In this document: in pieces, positions 35,701 to 46,154 of the stretch | Position numbering within the stretch: position 1 is the first letter of the stretch | Layout of the letters: each line of letters starts with the position of its first letter | Origin: Rhexocercosporidium sp. MPI-PUGE-AT-0058 | Taxonomy: Eukaryota; Ascomycota; Leotiomycetes; Helotiales | Assembly: GCA_020746875.1 (NCBI GenBank) | Contig: JAGTJL010000008.1 | Span: forward strand, 806,001 to 870,000 | Direction: 5' to 3' | Length of the DNA stretch: 64,000 bases | Translations under genes and position numbers: made by a program | Notes under the pieces: generated by a model | What the model was told of the DNA's origin: nothing | The model's database searches: none | Seen by the model: the letters and a program-made list of their open reading frames with translations, nothing else

Positions 35701-38700
35701 CTATCTCTGGTATCCCCAATAGTCTACCCTTTCCAACCGCTTTCGAGGACCTTGCGTGTCATCTCTATCGTGCCTTCTCTTTATCCCATTTCTTTCACTT
35801 CGCCGCCGATCTTGAGAAACCCTCAGGCCGAGAGATTTTGATAGCTCAGCTGACATGGAGGGCATATACTTGTCGTATAAGCTGGATATGATTTTCAAAA
35901 TCGAAGCCTCATCGATGGTGGTACGCCATGCGTCGCCTGCTCGCCGCTCCATTTTATCGACTGACACGTCAACTGTATTTGCATCATATTCGAGAAATAG
36001 TTTGAGAACCTGGGCTGAATCCGAGAGAATTTGACGTATTTCCTGGCAAGTTGAATCGGTGAGGTCCCACGTGATAAGTGATGACTTCCTCCTGATAGGC
36101 CAATATTGAGCTTCTTCCCTTTCATACTTCTGAATTGCTTTAGATAGTTCACGTAACATGTCTCCCCCTTTCCATCGCTGATTGGGATCAGCTCCTCGCT
36201 CTAACAGAAGAGCCACCATTTTGGGAGATGGTGGGTCAAAACCATTTGACTGACGCTGCTGGAAGATGTAAGACAAAAGTGGCATGGCCCCCTGATCCTT
36301 AAGCAGCCTCTTGCTTTCCCGTACCTGTGAGCCAATGTACGCAAACAGGTTGTGTATGATTGCTTCACCAACGAAATTCCTTGTCCACATCACTGTCCTA
36401 TCGCAATCCGTCCAAGTCAAAGTGGTATTATGAAGGAAGACTGGAAGTTGATTCCTGCCCTTCGTCCAAGGATCTTGAGCAAAATTCCAAGCATGCTTAC
36501 CTGCATGTTCTAAAGCAGCCAAAGCATCGACATAAGAGACATTGCCTAGCATATCTGCGCACTTTGCGTATTTCATCGCTCGCACAATCGTAGCCCAGAC
36601 CGCTTCATTACTCGCCGGAAAGATATTCCCATAATGCGTGATGAAAACTGACCGGTAAAGTCTTGTGACACACGAATGAATTACACAAGTATGAGGGCTG
36701 AACCCCAACGTGCAGTCCTTCATCATTTTAAGCTGTACATCTTCGGTTTTAAGGAAGTCTTTGACGGTTCTGTGAAGATAATTGACCTTGTGAGTTGGTT
36801 TCACAGGACTGACATACTGGTAGGACTCCCAGGACTCCCAAGTCTGAACGTTACCCTGGTGGATCTCAAGTAAGCCGGCGCATCTAGATTTCAAATATAC
36901 ATCAAGATTTTCGCAGAGGGTTTTGACATCCGTATCTGTCATTGGTGTAGTTACTGATGCTGATGCATGTGGGGCTGCTGTGACGGCCAGTGAAAATTCC
37001 AAAGCGGTAACTTCAACCATGCTGCTTTCACCCGAAAGCGCGCCATAGATCTGAAAAGCTTGAGACGCCTGTTCATTGTATAAGGGATCGACGTGGTTCA
37101 ACATGTGAGTGTAAAGGGAGCTTAAATCCGCAGGAAGGTGCTGGAGACGTTTCCGGAGGACTGCAATATCGTCGCGGTTCCTCAGTCCGCTCAACAGAGA
37201 TCTAATAATGAGCATGACCCAAAGGAAGACACCAGATGCCTTCGTCACGATCTCGGTCGCCAATTCGTATGCATGATTCGGCTCTGCTTGTGAGAGCTGT
37301 AGCATGCGCTGGTGGCTGCGCAATTCGTCGTGAACATAAGCTTCGATATCTCGGTAGGTCAGGTCTTGCAAGCGGAGTTTCGGTAGTCCCTTAAAGGCTT
37401 CGTCAAATACAATCCAAGGTCTGCTTGAAATACATAGCTTGATACGAGATGGATACGAAGTTGAAATTTCCTTGAAGAAATCCACGATACTCTCATGATC
37501 CCCTTCATATTCATCAAGACCGTCAAGAAAAATGCAGAGGTTCAAGGATGACTTCAGAGCCACGTTGACCCATCTTTGAAACGCTCTCTTCAATGCTGGT
37601 AAGGTCCAGTTCCACTTTTCATTCTCCGCTTGAGCGAGAAGCGCGTTGTTCTCGGCGACCTCGTCTGGGAATATGTCGCGCACAGAGCATGGGCGTTTGT
37701 ACAAGGCCTGGTGGAGTAGAGACCGTAACAGACCACAGTGAGAACGCTGTTCCAAGCTTCCTCCATTCCAGAAGAAGAAGCTCTGACTTTCAAGGTGATG
37801 TTTCCCCGCCCAAACTTGGAGATATTTCCTTGTGTCCGAATTCTCGACTATGTAACGCATCAAGGTCGATTTTCCAGAACCAGCCTTCCCATTGACCCAG
37901 TAGATTCCTTCGCCAGTCTTAAGCCAATCGATAAAGCTACTCCAAGGAGCCTCTTCTCCGTAAGGAGGATCTTTGAAAATCCATCTGAAAGTTTTTTGAT
38001 GCGCGATGGGGATTTCTGCCTGGCGGTCCCGCATACTCGAAAATCGAAGGGACAGAAGCAAGTGAATCTCGACTTCTTGCGCTTCCCCGAGAGATACAAG
38101 AGCGGATGAACACATGTTGGTCTGCTTGCCGTCGTTTAGTCGGATGAGGTCCTTCCTCATTGTTTCTCGACTCTCCAGAATCGCAGCAATCATCGCCCTG
38201 GTATTTTCCTTGAGTTCTCTCAGTGTTTCGTCCTGTTGGAGAGATAAAGAGTCCGCTTTACGTCTATTGAAGTCTTAGCATTTTAAGACATGGCAAGAGC
38301 TCAAAACTAACCTGATAGAGCAAATGAGGTGTTGATTGAGCTCCTCTCTACAGGAAGCCAACTTCGCGGCAATGCCCTCAATCTTGTCCTTGCTGCAGAC
38401 GCTTTTCAGAGCCTGCTTGAAGCTGCTCCATCTTCGATGTTTCCCGTCAACCTCAAGCTCCCGAAGTTGCGAGATAAGCTCGGCTGATAGTTTGCTGCAG
38501 CGAACGCAAATCACCCTCAGTGCCTCTGCATCATTCGAGCGCTTCCCCAATCTATCAAGGTCGCCCAGCGAGCTCTGAATGTCCTTTGCCAGGCTGTCTA
38601 GTCTTTTCGTGGCATTTCCGCATTCAATGTGGTCTACAAGAGCTCCTTCCGTATACATCTGTCGTGATTCCGACACCAGGCTACCCGCGAATTGCAGGAA

Positions 38701-38745
38701 CTGCGTGACCGCGGCAGCAATACCCAGCGCTGAGAGAGGATCCAT
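35701..38745 (-). CDS. NACHT-domain STAND protein (fungal NLR-like)
   Basis: Two exons, 38312-38745 and 35701-38263, joined by a 48-base intron in phase, 998 residues. The N-terminus MDPLSALGIAAAVTQFLQFA is the hallmark of the fungal STAND N-terminal (HeLo-like) domain, about residues 1-145, helical. NACHT follows: Walker A GKAGSGKST near 270 and Walker B CIFLDGLDEYEG near 390. Then ISSRPW (sensor) and GVFLWVMLIIRSLLSGL, typical of these proteins. The C-terminal third is helical with one ankyrin-like stretch (MVALLLERGADPNQRW) but no clear repeat array. Such proteins serve in self/non-self recognition and programmed cell death in moulds; for this one that is inference. The open frame continues 56 codons upstream, but the MDPLSALG start is clear. 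Confidence 0.87.
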
Positions 38746-41555
38746 CTTGTGCCGAGAGTCCTGTCGAAGCGAGCGAGAATACTTAACGAGAGACCCTCTG
38801 GATGCGGGATGCAAATCTGTGATTTTGAGCTGGTGTGGAGCATGAGATGGGAAACTTGGATTCTGATTGTGAAGATTGAATGTCACTAACACAGCCTCGG
38901 AATCATAAGCCACGTCAAGCTGCAGCCGCCCAGTGTCTTGCAGTCTGCCTTACCGGCACAATACATGCCGCACTGTAAAGCAGCGTCGGTGGCTTTATCT
39001 TTTCAAGGTAAACCCTCTTTAAGTATTGCATTGCCATCGATCTTAGGCTCGGCTTAAGAGGAGATTTTGTTTCGAGAATTCCTGAGATCATGTGATCAGA
39101 GTGTGCCCTCATCTTCGACAACTTCAAGAAACAAGACATCTGTGATGCGAATCACGGATCATTCTCAGCTCAAGTCTCGACCCGAATCGAAAACACGACC
39201 AACATGTTAGCTGGGTACCATGTGCTCGCAAAGCTGCTGGCCAGCGGTCTTGTCGAATTCTCTGGGCTTTCTCGAAGACCCTGATTGGCTTGAAGGGAAG
39301 ATATACATACCTATACCACTCCCTAACCTGAATTTTCTAACGGCGACTTCGATAGAGGTAGTGATTATGATGTAATCCTTTGACTCCAGCACATTCGACC
39401 CAGAAACTGCGGAAATTATGAATTTGACATCCCAGCCTCATATCCTCCACTTCGGCACATCTTGTACACCATACAAAGACACAGGAGCTTCATCGTACCC
39501 GTCGCTCTCTCTCTGGTCGCTGATGCAGCACACAGTCCATCCAATCTACCTTTTCGCCAGGCGCACTACATCGATAAGAAGCTCTGCGTCACTCTTCATC
39601 TCCATGAACCTGAGATGAAGACGAGGCTCCACACCAAACACATGAATGAATCATTCTCTGTTATTTGTGGACAACTCCGGTAGTTTTTGCATGCTTGTAT
39701 CGCTATGAGTAAGCAGTGGTGCGGATTTAAAGAAATATAGGCGTGAACTGTTGCGAGTCTTCAGAATAAGTGCCAAGTGGCGTGGAGTAGAACTCAAATC
39801 TTAAGATCCGGTCGCTCTTATCCGGAAAGGCCCCAGAGTGACTGAGTACGCAAGTGAACTATTCATAATTCAATATCCCTTACTTGCAAGTAACTCCCGT
39901 TTGGATATCTTACTTTACCAGCATGTTTTGTAGTGCTTAGGGTCAGCCAAGTGGTCGAGGATCAACCCCCGCCCGGCCCCCTTATTTTCAGCGGATCCCG
40001 CATTTCGAGATCGCATCCTGCAAGAGCGCTTGTGGTGCAATTATCTGTTCCACCCCAGTAGATCATAGCCATGAGTATAAGCCCCTGTTCTCCATGGATA
40101 ATGATGCGGATCAGATAACTCCTCATATCCTCAAGTCGGGCCTTACCGCAGTGGTGAGCTATCAGAAAGCATTATAGTGTGTCGGGTCACTTATCTGCAA
40201 TTTCGCAAAGCTTCGAACACGTCTCTTATAGACCTTCCTCTTCGATCATGGCCTTACAGTAAGTGTCCGTCTTTTAATCCTTGGTAACACTGCATTTGAG
40301 CCATTAGTTAGGCGAGAGTCAACAAACCAGCTGAGAAGCTGTGAACTTACATTTGCTTCACGGTGGCAGCAACACAGCACCTCTCCTGGTCTCCTAATAG
40401 ACGTAGATATGAATTCTAGGCTTGGCAACAGATTGTCAGTCTATTATTCCCAGTTCCTGCCTCCTTGTGGATTTCTTGCACAGCTAGTTACAAGTGGGAG
40501 AAGCAACTATGCTAATTTCATCTTCATGCCTCTGTGAAGTAACCTTCCAATATCAGATAAATAAGCTTTATACAGTGTCGCAGCTACATATATGGAAACA
40601 TACGCTGTTGTTGTTGGGCCATCCACTGAGACTGCTCCTCACGCTCCAGCTGGGTTGTTAGTTGTTTGTTTTGATCTTAGCGAGGTTGAGCGTGAAGTAT
40701 ATCTTGCTGGCCAGTAGTAGAGACATCAGGGCCAGAAAGTGTTATGATATCTTTAAATAGATGGAGGAAGTATCAAGAAAATTAAATGGCTGTTGAGGTA
40801 TGGATTTTAGATTGTCTTCAGTAAGATCTTTTTGAGATTTTCAAAATAAAGGTATTCAGATTTTGCTATCTAGTTAGCAGAACTAAGTGTTGCGGATATG
40901 GATTAGAATTATTTGGTCATGGTGATCTGAGTCGTCTCAGTGGGTGGAAATTGCCTAAGATTACTTACTCACCAAACTCCCCTCATAATGAGGCTCATAC
41001 GATGTTCTGGGGGGTGGGGGAGGAGGGGTGGCGGGAAATTTGATTTGGTCGTTGTTGTGGCGCGACGTGAATATAAAGGAATCTGCTAGACACTGACATT
41101 AAGAAGACGTTACAGAAGACAGCATTCAGGACGCAAGAACAAAGAAGTCGCCACGCGAAAATGCCGCCTGGCCAGCAGTTCTGGTTTTCACGCTAGAAGA
41201 CGCGCTCGGCAGAACCTCGAGGCGACTTCGGGTGTTTTGATACCGGGGGCTTTGCAGATCTGTTTGGTTGTTATGTATTGAATTAAGCAGACAACCTTCA
41301 TTCTTGTCCTCGAAACGTGCTGGTGAGCGCAGCGTTGCTGGCCAATTCTGTGCGTAAATTCGAGTTAGTTTTGGGGATGGTAGAAACGCGAAATGCATGA
41401 TGAATAGGAATGTTTTTCACGTATTTCAAAGATGTTCATATTTGTAAGTTGGTAGAGAGAAATTTCATTTCATTTCTCTAGTAATAACGCGCCGGAAAAA
41501 AAAAACACCTCCTTTCAGCGCAGCAGAAAAAAAAAGCAAGTCCCAGAGAAAAAGC
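38746..41555. other. Gene-poor stretch, 2.8 kb
   Basis: Upstream of the NACHT gene and downstream of lysine-rich gene B. Only short overlapping frames are present (39207-39683, 40246-40428, 41126-41398). None shows a domain, splice-linked partner or good start. I see no transposon ends, long repeats or tRNA. Confidence 0.45.
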
Positions 41556-42746
41556 TCACTCCTCAATCTCCTCGCTGACTACCTTCTTCTTAGCTGGTCT
41601 GGTCTTGGCCAAATGAGTTCCAGGTGGCTTCAATTTGACTCCGAGAGTGCTAGCCATGTATTCATGCCATTTATCACTCTTTACCAGAGCAGAGTTGACA
41701 TCATTCCAGCCCTTGTACACATAAGTACCAACACCGTACTTGGCCTCATGCTTAGGTTTCATGTACCGATTGAACGCATCAGCCAGAGCGATGTAATCAT
41801 TGACACCCTTGGTGGAAGACAAGAAGCGGCCTTTCGATAACATTGCAAACTTGCCCATCATGCGCAAACGCTTCAAGTTTCTCTTCTTCATCTTATCGCT
41901 CGTGACATACTTCTTGTTCTTGGCCTTGAATTCTTCTCGATACTCCTTGATGTCTCGCTTGGGTGGGTTTGCTTCGCATTCAGCTTGGATAGCTCGGCGG
42001 ACTTCGGGATCAGTTTCGAGGAATCCGATCTCGAGAGGGGAGGGGTCGGCTGAGGATCGGAGAGGAGGAAGGGTGAAGCCCATCTGTGGTGAGAGGTTAG
42101 TAAATAAACACTTTTTGGAAGGTGAGTAGAAGAAGTGACTTACGGTTTCGCCTTCCTTCAACTCCCTGGACTCATCGTCATCCGAAGACTCGTAACCTTC
42201 AAGAATGACCTTTTCAGCCTCCATCTCATCCTAGGAAAAGTTAGTCGTTGCCATCTAAATTGAACAGGAACTGGGTGAACATACCTTGTGTTTCTTTGAC
42301 TTTTCGGCCTTGACCTTGAGGGTAGTGACAGGCTTGGACGCGGCAGCATCAGGGTTGACCATGGTGGCGTCAACTGTGTTGGTAGAAGCGACAGATTTGC
42401 GCGACTTGGGGGACTTGCGAACCTTCAAAGCTTTGGCAGTGGCGGGCTTTGCAAGATTGGTAACCGTCTCACGGAGAGGAGCGACGACTTCGGTTTCGGT
42501 ATCTGAGTCAGTCATCTCAACGTCACCATCGCTGTCGCTTTCGGTGTAGCCCGAATCATCAGTGTCACCCTCAGATAGGACGGTATCGGCTTTGCTCGAA
42601 ACCTTGGAAGAGTTGACAACCTTGGAGGAAGACTTGGCAGCAACCATCTTCTGAACTCTGGAGGTAGACGCAGCAGTTCTGATTGGGGAGTTTGGTAGTG
42701 GGGTGCGGGGCTTTGCCGCCGCAGAGGGAACCATGGTGGGGGCCAT
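41556..42746 (-). CDS. Lysine-rich protein B of unknown function (paralogue of the gene at 23865-24968)
   Basis: Three exons, 42285-42746, 42144-42230 and 41556-42083, both introns in phase 0, 358 residues. Exon 1 encodes a disordered Ser/Lys/Ala-rich region containing an acidic block (SEGDTDDSGYTESDSDGDVE). Exon 2 is a short charged piece with another acidic patch (SSDDDES). Exon 3 has KNKKYVTSDKMKKRNLKRLR, then DYIALADAFNR and YKGWNDVNSALVKSDKWHEYM, and ends in a charged tail (AKKKVVSEEIEE). The domain is not one I recognise. Exon number, intron phase, segment order and promoter elements match lysine-rich protein A, so the two are probably old duplicates. Composition suggests a nuclear protein, without proof. 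Confidence 0.75.
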
Positions 42747-42805
42747 GGTGAGTTGTTTTTTTGTATGAGGAAGGAGAAGTTGTCTCAGGGAGGAGAGAGG
42801 CCGGG

Positions 42806-42852
42806 TTTATATAAATTTGGAGCTCAACCTGAAGTTTGGCGATTCGGCGCTA
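42806..42852 (-). promoter_or_regulatory. TATA and paired upstream elements of lysine-rich gene B
   Basis: Minus-strand TATATAAA (printed TTTATATA, 42806-42813) is 60 bases from the ATG. GCTCAACCTGA is printed at 42822-42832 and GCGCTA at 42847-42852. Offsets from the first base of TTTATA are 16 and 41, against 15 and 41 at gene A. Confidence 0.6.
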
Positions 42853-45800
42853 GGCTCGAGTTGGGCTAGTTAGGCAATGGCTGCGAATGGATTGGTGAAC
42901 GAGAGAGCTCAATTCGAGGGTGAATGACGCTAAAAGGGGCAATCTTAGGAGGGAAGGGAAGGTTTAGGAGAGGAGGAGGGAATGGCTGAGAATTCACTGA
43001 TTTCGGTCAATTGGAGATTACGTGGAAGGTTCTATGACGTTTGTTTACTACGAGTTCCTGGGCCGGCGGTCTTTTTTTGTTGATATAAACTGTATGGAGG
43101 CGCTGCCTTTTGTAAACTTTGACTTTTGATATTGCTATGGATGAGGGATTGAGGAGAACGGGAATGGAGTGAACTCGACTGCTGTTAACTTGACATTCCC
43201 TCGATCGGACCTTAGTAGTGTGCTTGTTTAAAATGACCATCCTCCTCATTGAATCGCGTCGAATTGCGGGTCAGGTTCGGGCACGCTTTGGGGACTTCGG
43301 AGTAGAAGTGGAGGCTGCAGAACGCATAATAATATTGAACCTGGTGTAAGAAGAATGGAATCGAAACCAAATGATACGCTACACGTTAGTTTTCTAATGT
43401 CTATATTATTGTATAAGTTGAATATCGCGTCTTGAAAGTTGGACTACCAGGACTGGTGTGCAACTTACTGATGTTTTGGACGTTGGAGGTTAGAAGAATT
43501 AGCCGAACAAAACAGTCGGTCCACACTCCGCAATTTGTCTTGGCACTTGGGAGTGAGAGCCAGTGTTCATGGAAATTCGACAACATTCTCTTCTGCAATT
43601 CGGTTCAGGTGATTAATATACTGCATAATCATATGTCACATATCTTGGCTTGTTCTGTGATGGGGAAGAACCTCAGGTGCTTGTTTGTCACATGACTGAG
43701 CTGACCGTTTCAATACAGAAGAAGTCAACACTTACTGTTTCTACAAGCGTTGCCAGGTATTCAAAGTTCTGAGCAACTCCTCTGACAAGCTGCACTCTTT
43801 AGATAGCTCATGTTCTCAGGCTTAATCCGTTTCTGTAATTTTTGCTCTAGAAATACCTCCCATACCTCACTTGATGCCTCTCTCTGGCCGTCCAGCATTA
43901 ATGTTAGCTTCCTCCAGATTGCTTCTTTGACTCTCGATGATCAATAAAACACTCCCTATTTGTAGAGGAAGCTCGCAAAGGCTCCTCAATAGTATGTTAC
44001 ACAGCAGATGAAATTTTCTAAGCCGAGGTCAGTTCTGGTAGGGCAGACCATGCGCCACGGATTATATTTCCAGCAGGCGAGGCTGAAGAAACACTATAAA
44101 CGATCGTAGAGACAATTCACTGGGGTGATATATTGATTAAAACATGAAACGATGAGATGATTTGGTTTCAAGTACGTGAACGAAAGGATAATGCAACCTG
44201 CTCCACACCACGAGTAGTGCTGGATAGCTAATCTGGATTGGAATTATGTCCTTACAGTATTGATGCCAAATAATTTTAATACAACGAGCAAGATATGATA
44301 GAATCTGGATTTGAATCAAGTGTTTCGATTATCAATGCCATATGGACTCAAACCAACTAGCAAGCATCAGAGCAAAAAGATCAGAGATATCCTTTGTCAG
44401 CTAAATAGTTAATCCGGAGCTTCTCAGCTGCTCGCTGTCGTTTATCCTCATGTGTCGGAGGTATCGGATTCGGAGGACATGCTATGAAGCGAACTGTTCT
44501 TTTGTGCTCTTACTCCAGGATGGGATTGAAAAGTAAGATCGCCTCACATCCTTTCAGCCCATCCAAGGGTTTGCTCACGAAGCAGTGCTACCTCGTCCCA
44601 CTTTCAAGCTTCAGATCGAAGGACACAGAGTCTCGTCTTGGCAAAGCTTCGCCTTCTGAAAAAGAGAGATGCGCAGATATGGGGTTTGAACAGGATTTAA
44701 ACGCAGATTAACGAGATTTCTCGATAGCTCATATTATTTCTAGGGCTTAAAAGGGAAGTGCGGAAGTCCAGGTAGTCCACAACGTTTTGTCGCACATCCA
44801 GTGACAAACCTTGTAGGGTGAAATGCACCCAAGGTGATGAATTCTCGGGGTGGGTTTTGAAACAAATGCACCAGTACGAGCGAATATTAAGGTATGTTGA
44901 TAAATATGTTCAATGGCACTGATATGAATGAAGAGGACAAGGCGGGGAAGTCGGAGATTGCATATGTGGGTCCATCTGATGTACAGTACCCCTCCCCAAA
45001 AAAACATGTCTCTCAAATTATCAATAGTTTCATTATGAATCTAGATAACATCAATGCAGGAATTACAAGTGCATATTGGAAGCACTGGCTACAAGTACTT
45101 ATCTGCCGATGCATTAGCAACACGTGGCCGATGGAGTGTAGTAGAAGTGACTCGAGATCTTTAAGATATTTTCAGAAGATAAGATGATGTCAAGATAAGG
45201 AGAAAAAGAAGGAGAATATTAGATCGCCGAAATGTAAGCTGGCTGTGGCTTGTGAAGATTTCCGGTCCGTGCAAACGATCGATATGAAAGTCGGAGAAAG
45301 AGTGACAACCCTGCGCCCACGTCATTCCCGCTGATGGCGTGCGAAGAAGCGATTGCCATCGTGGCTGATAAAGAACGAGACAGAGCTTGTGGAGTGCCGT
45401 AGGGTATTCTACTTTAACAACAACAGACAGCCATCATTTTTTACTTTTTAGCAGATCACAAAGGTGAGTTTTGAATTCATTCATACAGATTTTCATTTTA
45501 TTATTTACAATGAGATCCTTCGAAGTGCCCAACTGCTGGCAGGGCTTATTGATCAAGAACTCCTCTCCCAAAGGTGCTGCTGGCTGTTTGAGTCAATCGA
45601 TCCGCCAAGGCTTTCCTCTCTCCGGGAGCCGCCACCTAAGCGAACAAGCGTCTCTGAAAGGCACGACGACTGGCGGGCTCGCTGGCTGGCTCTGGCTCTG
45701 CTCTGGCTCGGTCGCTTGAACGAACTCCCCCAGACCAGACCAAACCCGACCAGCACAGCACATCGCAGCCTTCCTTCCCTTCCCTTGCCTTTCCACCTCC

Positions 45801-46154
45801 CTCATTCATCTCGAACGCCTTCTTCGTTCACCACCCACCACCCAACCCAAATCCCCCTCTACATCTACAACCTCGAGACAGATCAAGTCGCTGCCACCAA
45901 ATGGCGTGAGCCGATGGATCAACGAATGAGTTCTATTCCCGCAGCAGTATCGAATTCAGGAACTTCCAGGTCTGCCCATTCACTACTGCCCTCTTCTTCT
46001 TCTGCTTCTTCGTCTTCTTCTTCTTAAGATTGCCCTTCCCTTCCTACAGCCTCTGTCTTTGCTTTCGACCTGCGTCAACTTCTGCACATACACTACAGCC
46101 CACCACAGCACACCACCCCCCATCACACAAGTTGAGACCAAGACACACATACTC
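42853..46154. other. Gene-poor stretch and long leader of the HECT ligase gene
   Basis: 3.3 kb without a gene that I can support. From about 45,700 the + strand becomes rich in CCT, CAC and TTC, as in a long transcript leader. It contains an open frame at 45464-46027 whose end is a serine run made by a TTC-type repeat, so it is not called as a gene. Confidence 0.4.
45991..46026 (+). repeat. Imperfect TTC/TCT trinucleotide tract
   Basis: About twelve TTC-like units with two interruptions (CTGC and CGTC) in the probable 5' leader of the HECT ligase gene. Confidence 0.75.

Noticed and set aside
41126..41398. 90-codon minus-strand frame downstream of lysine-rich gene B
   Set aside because: Low-complexity Ser/Arg content and no motif.
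45464..46027. 187-codon open frame before the HECT ligase gene
   Set aside because: Ends in a repeat-made serine run, has no domain, and lies where the ligase transcript leader is expected.
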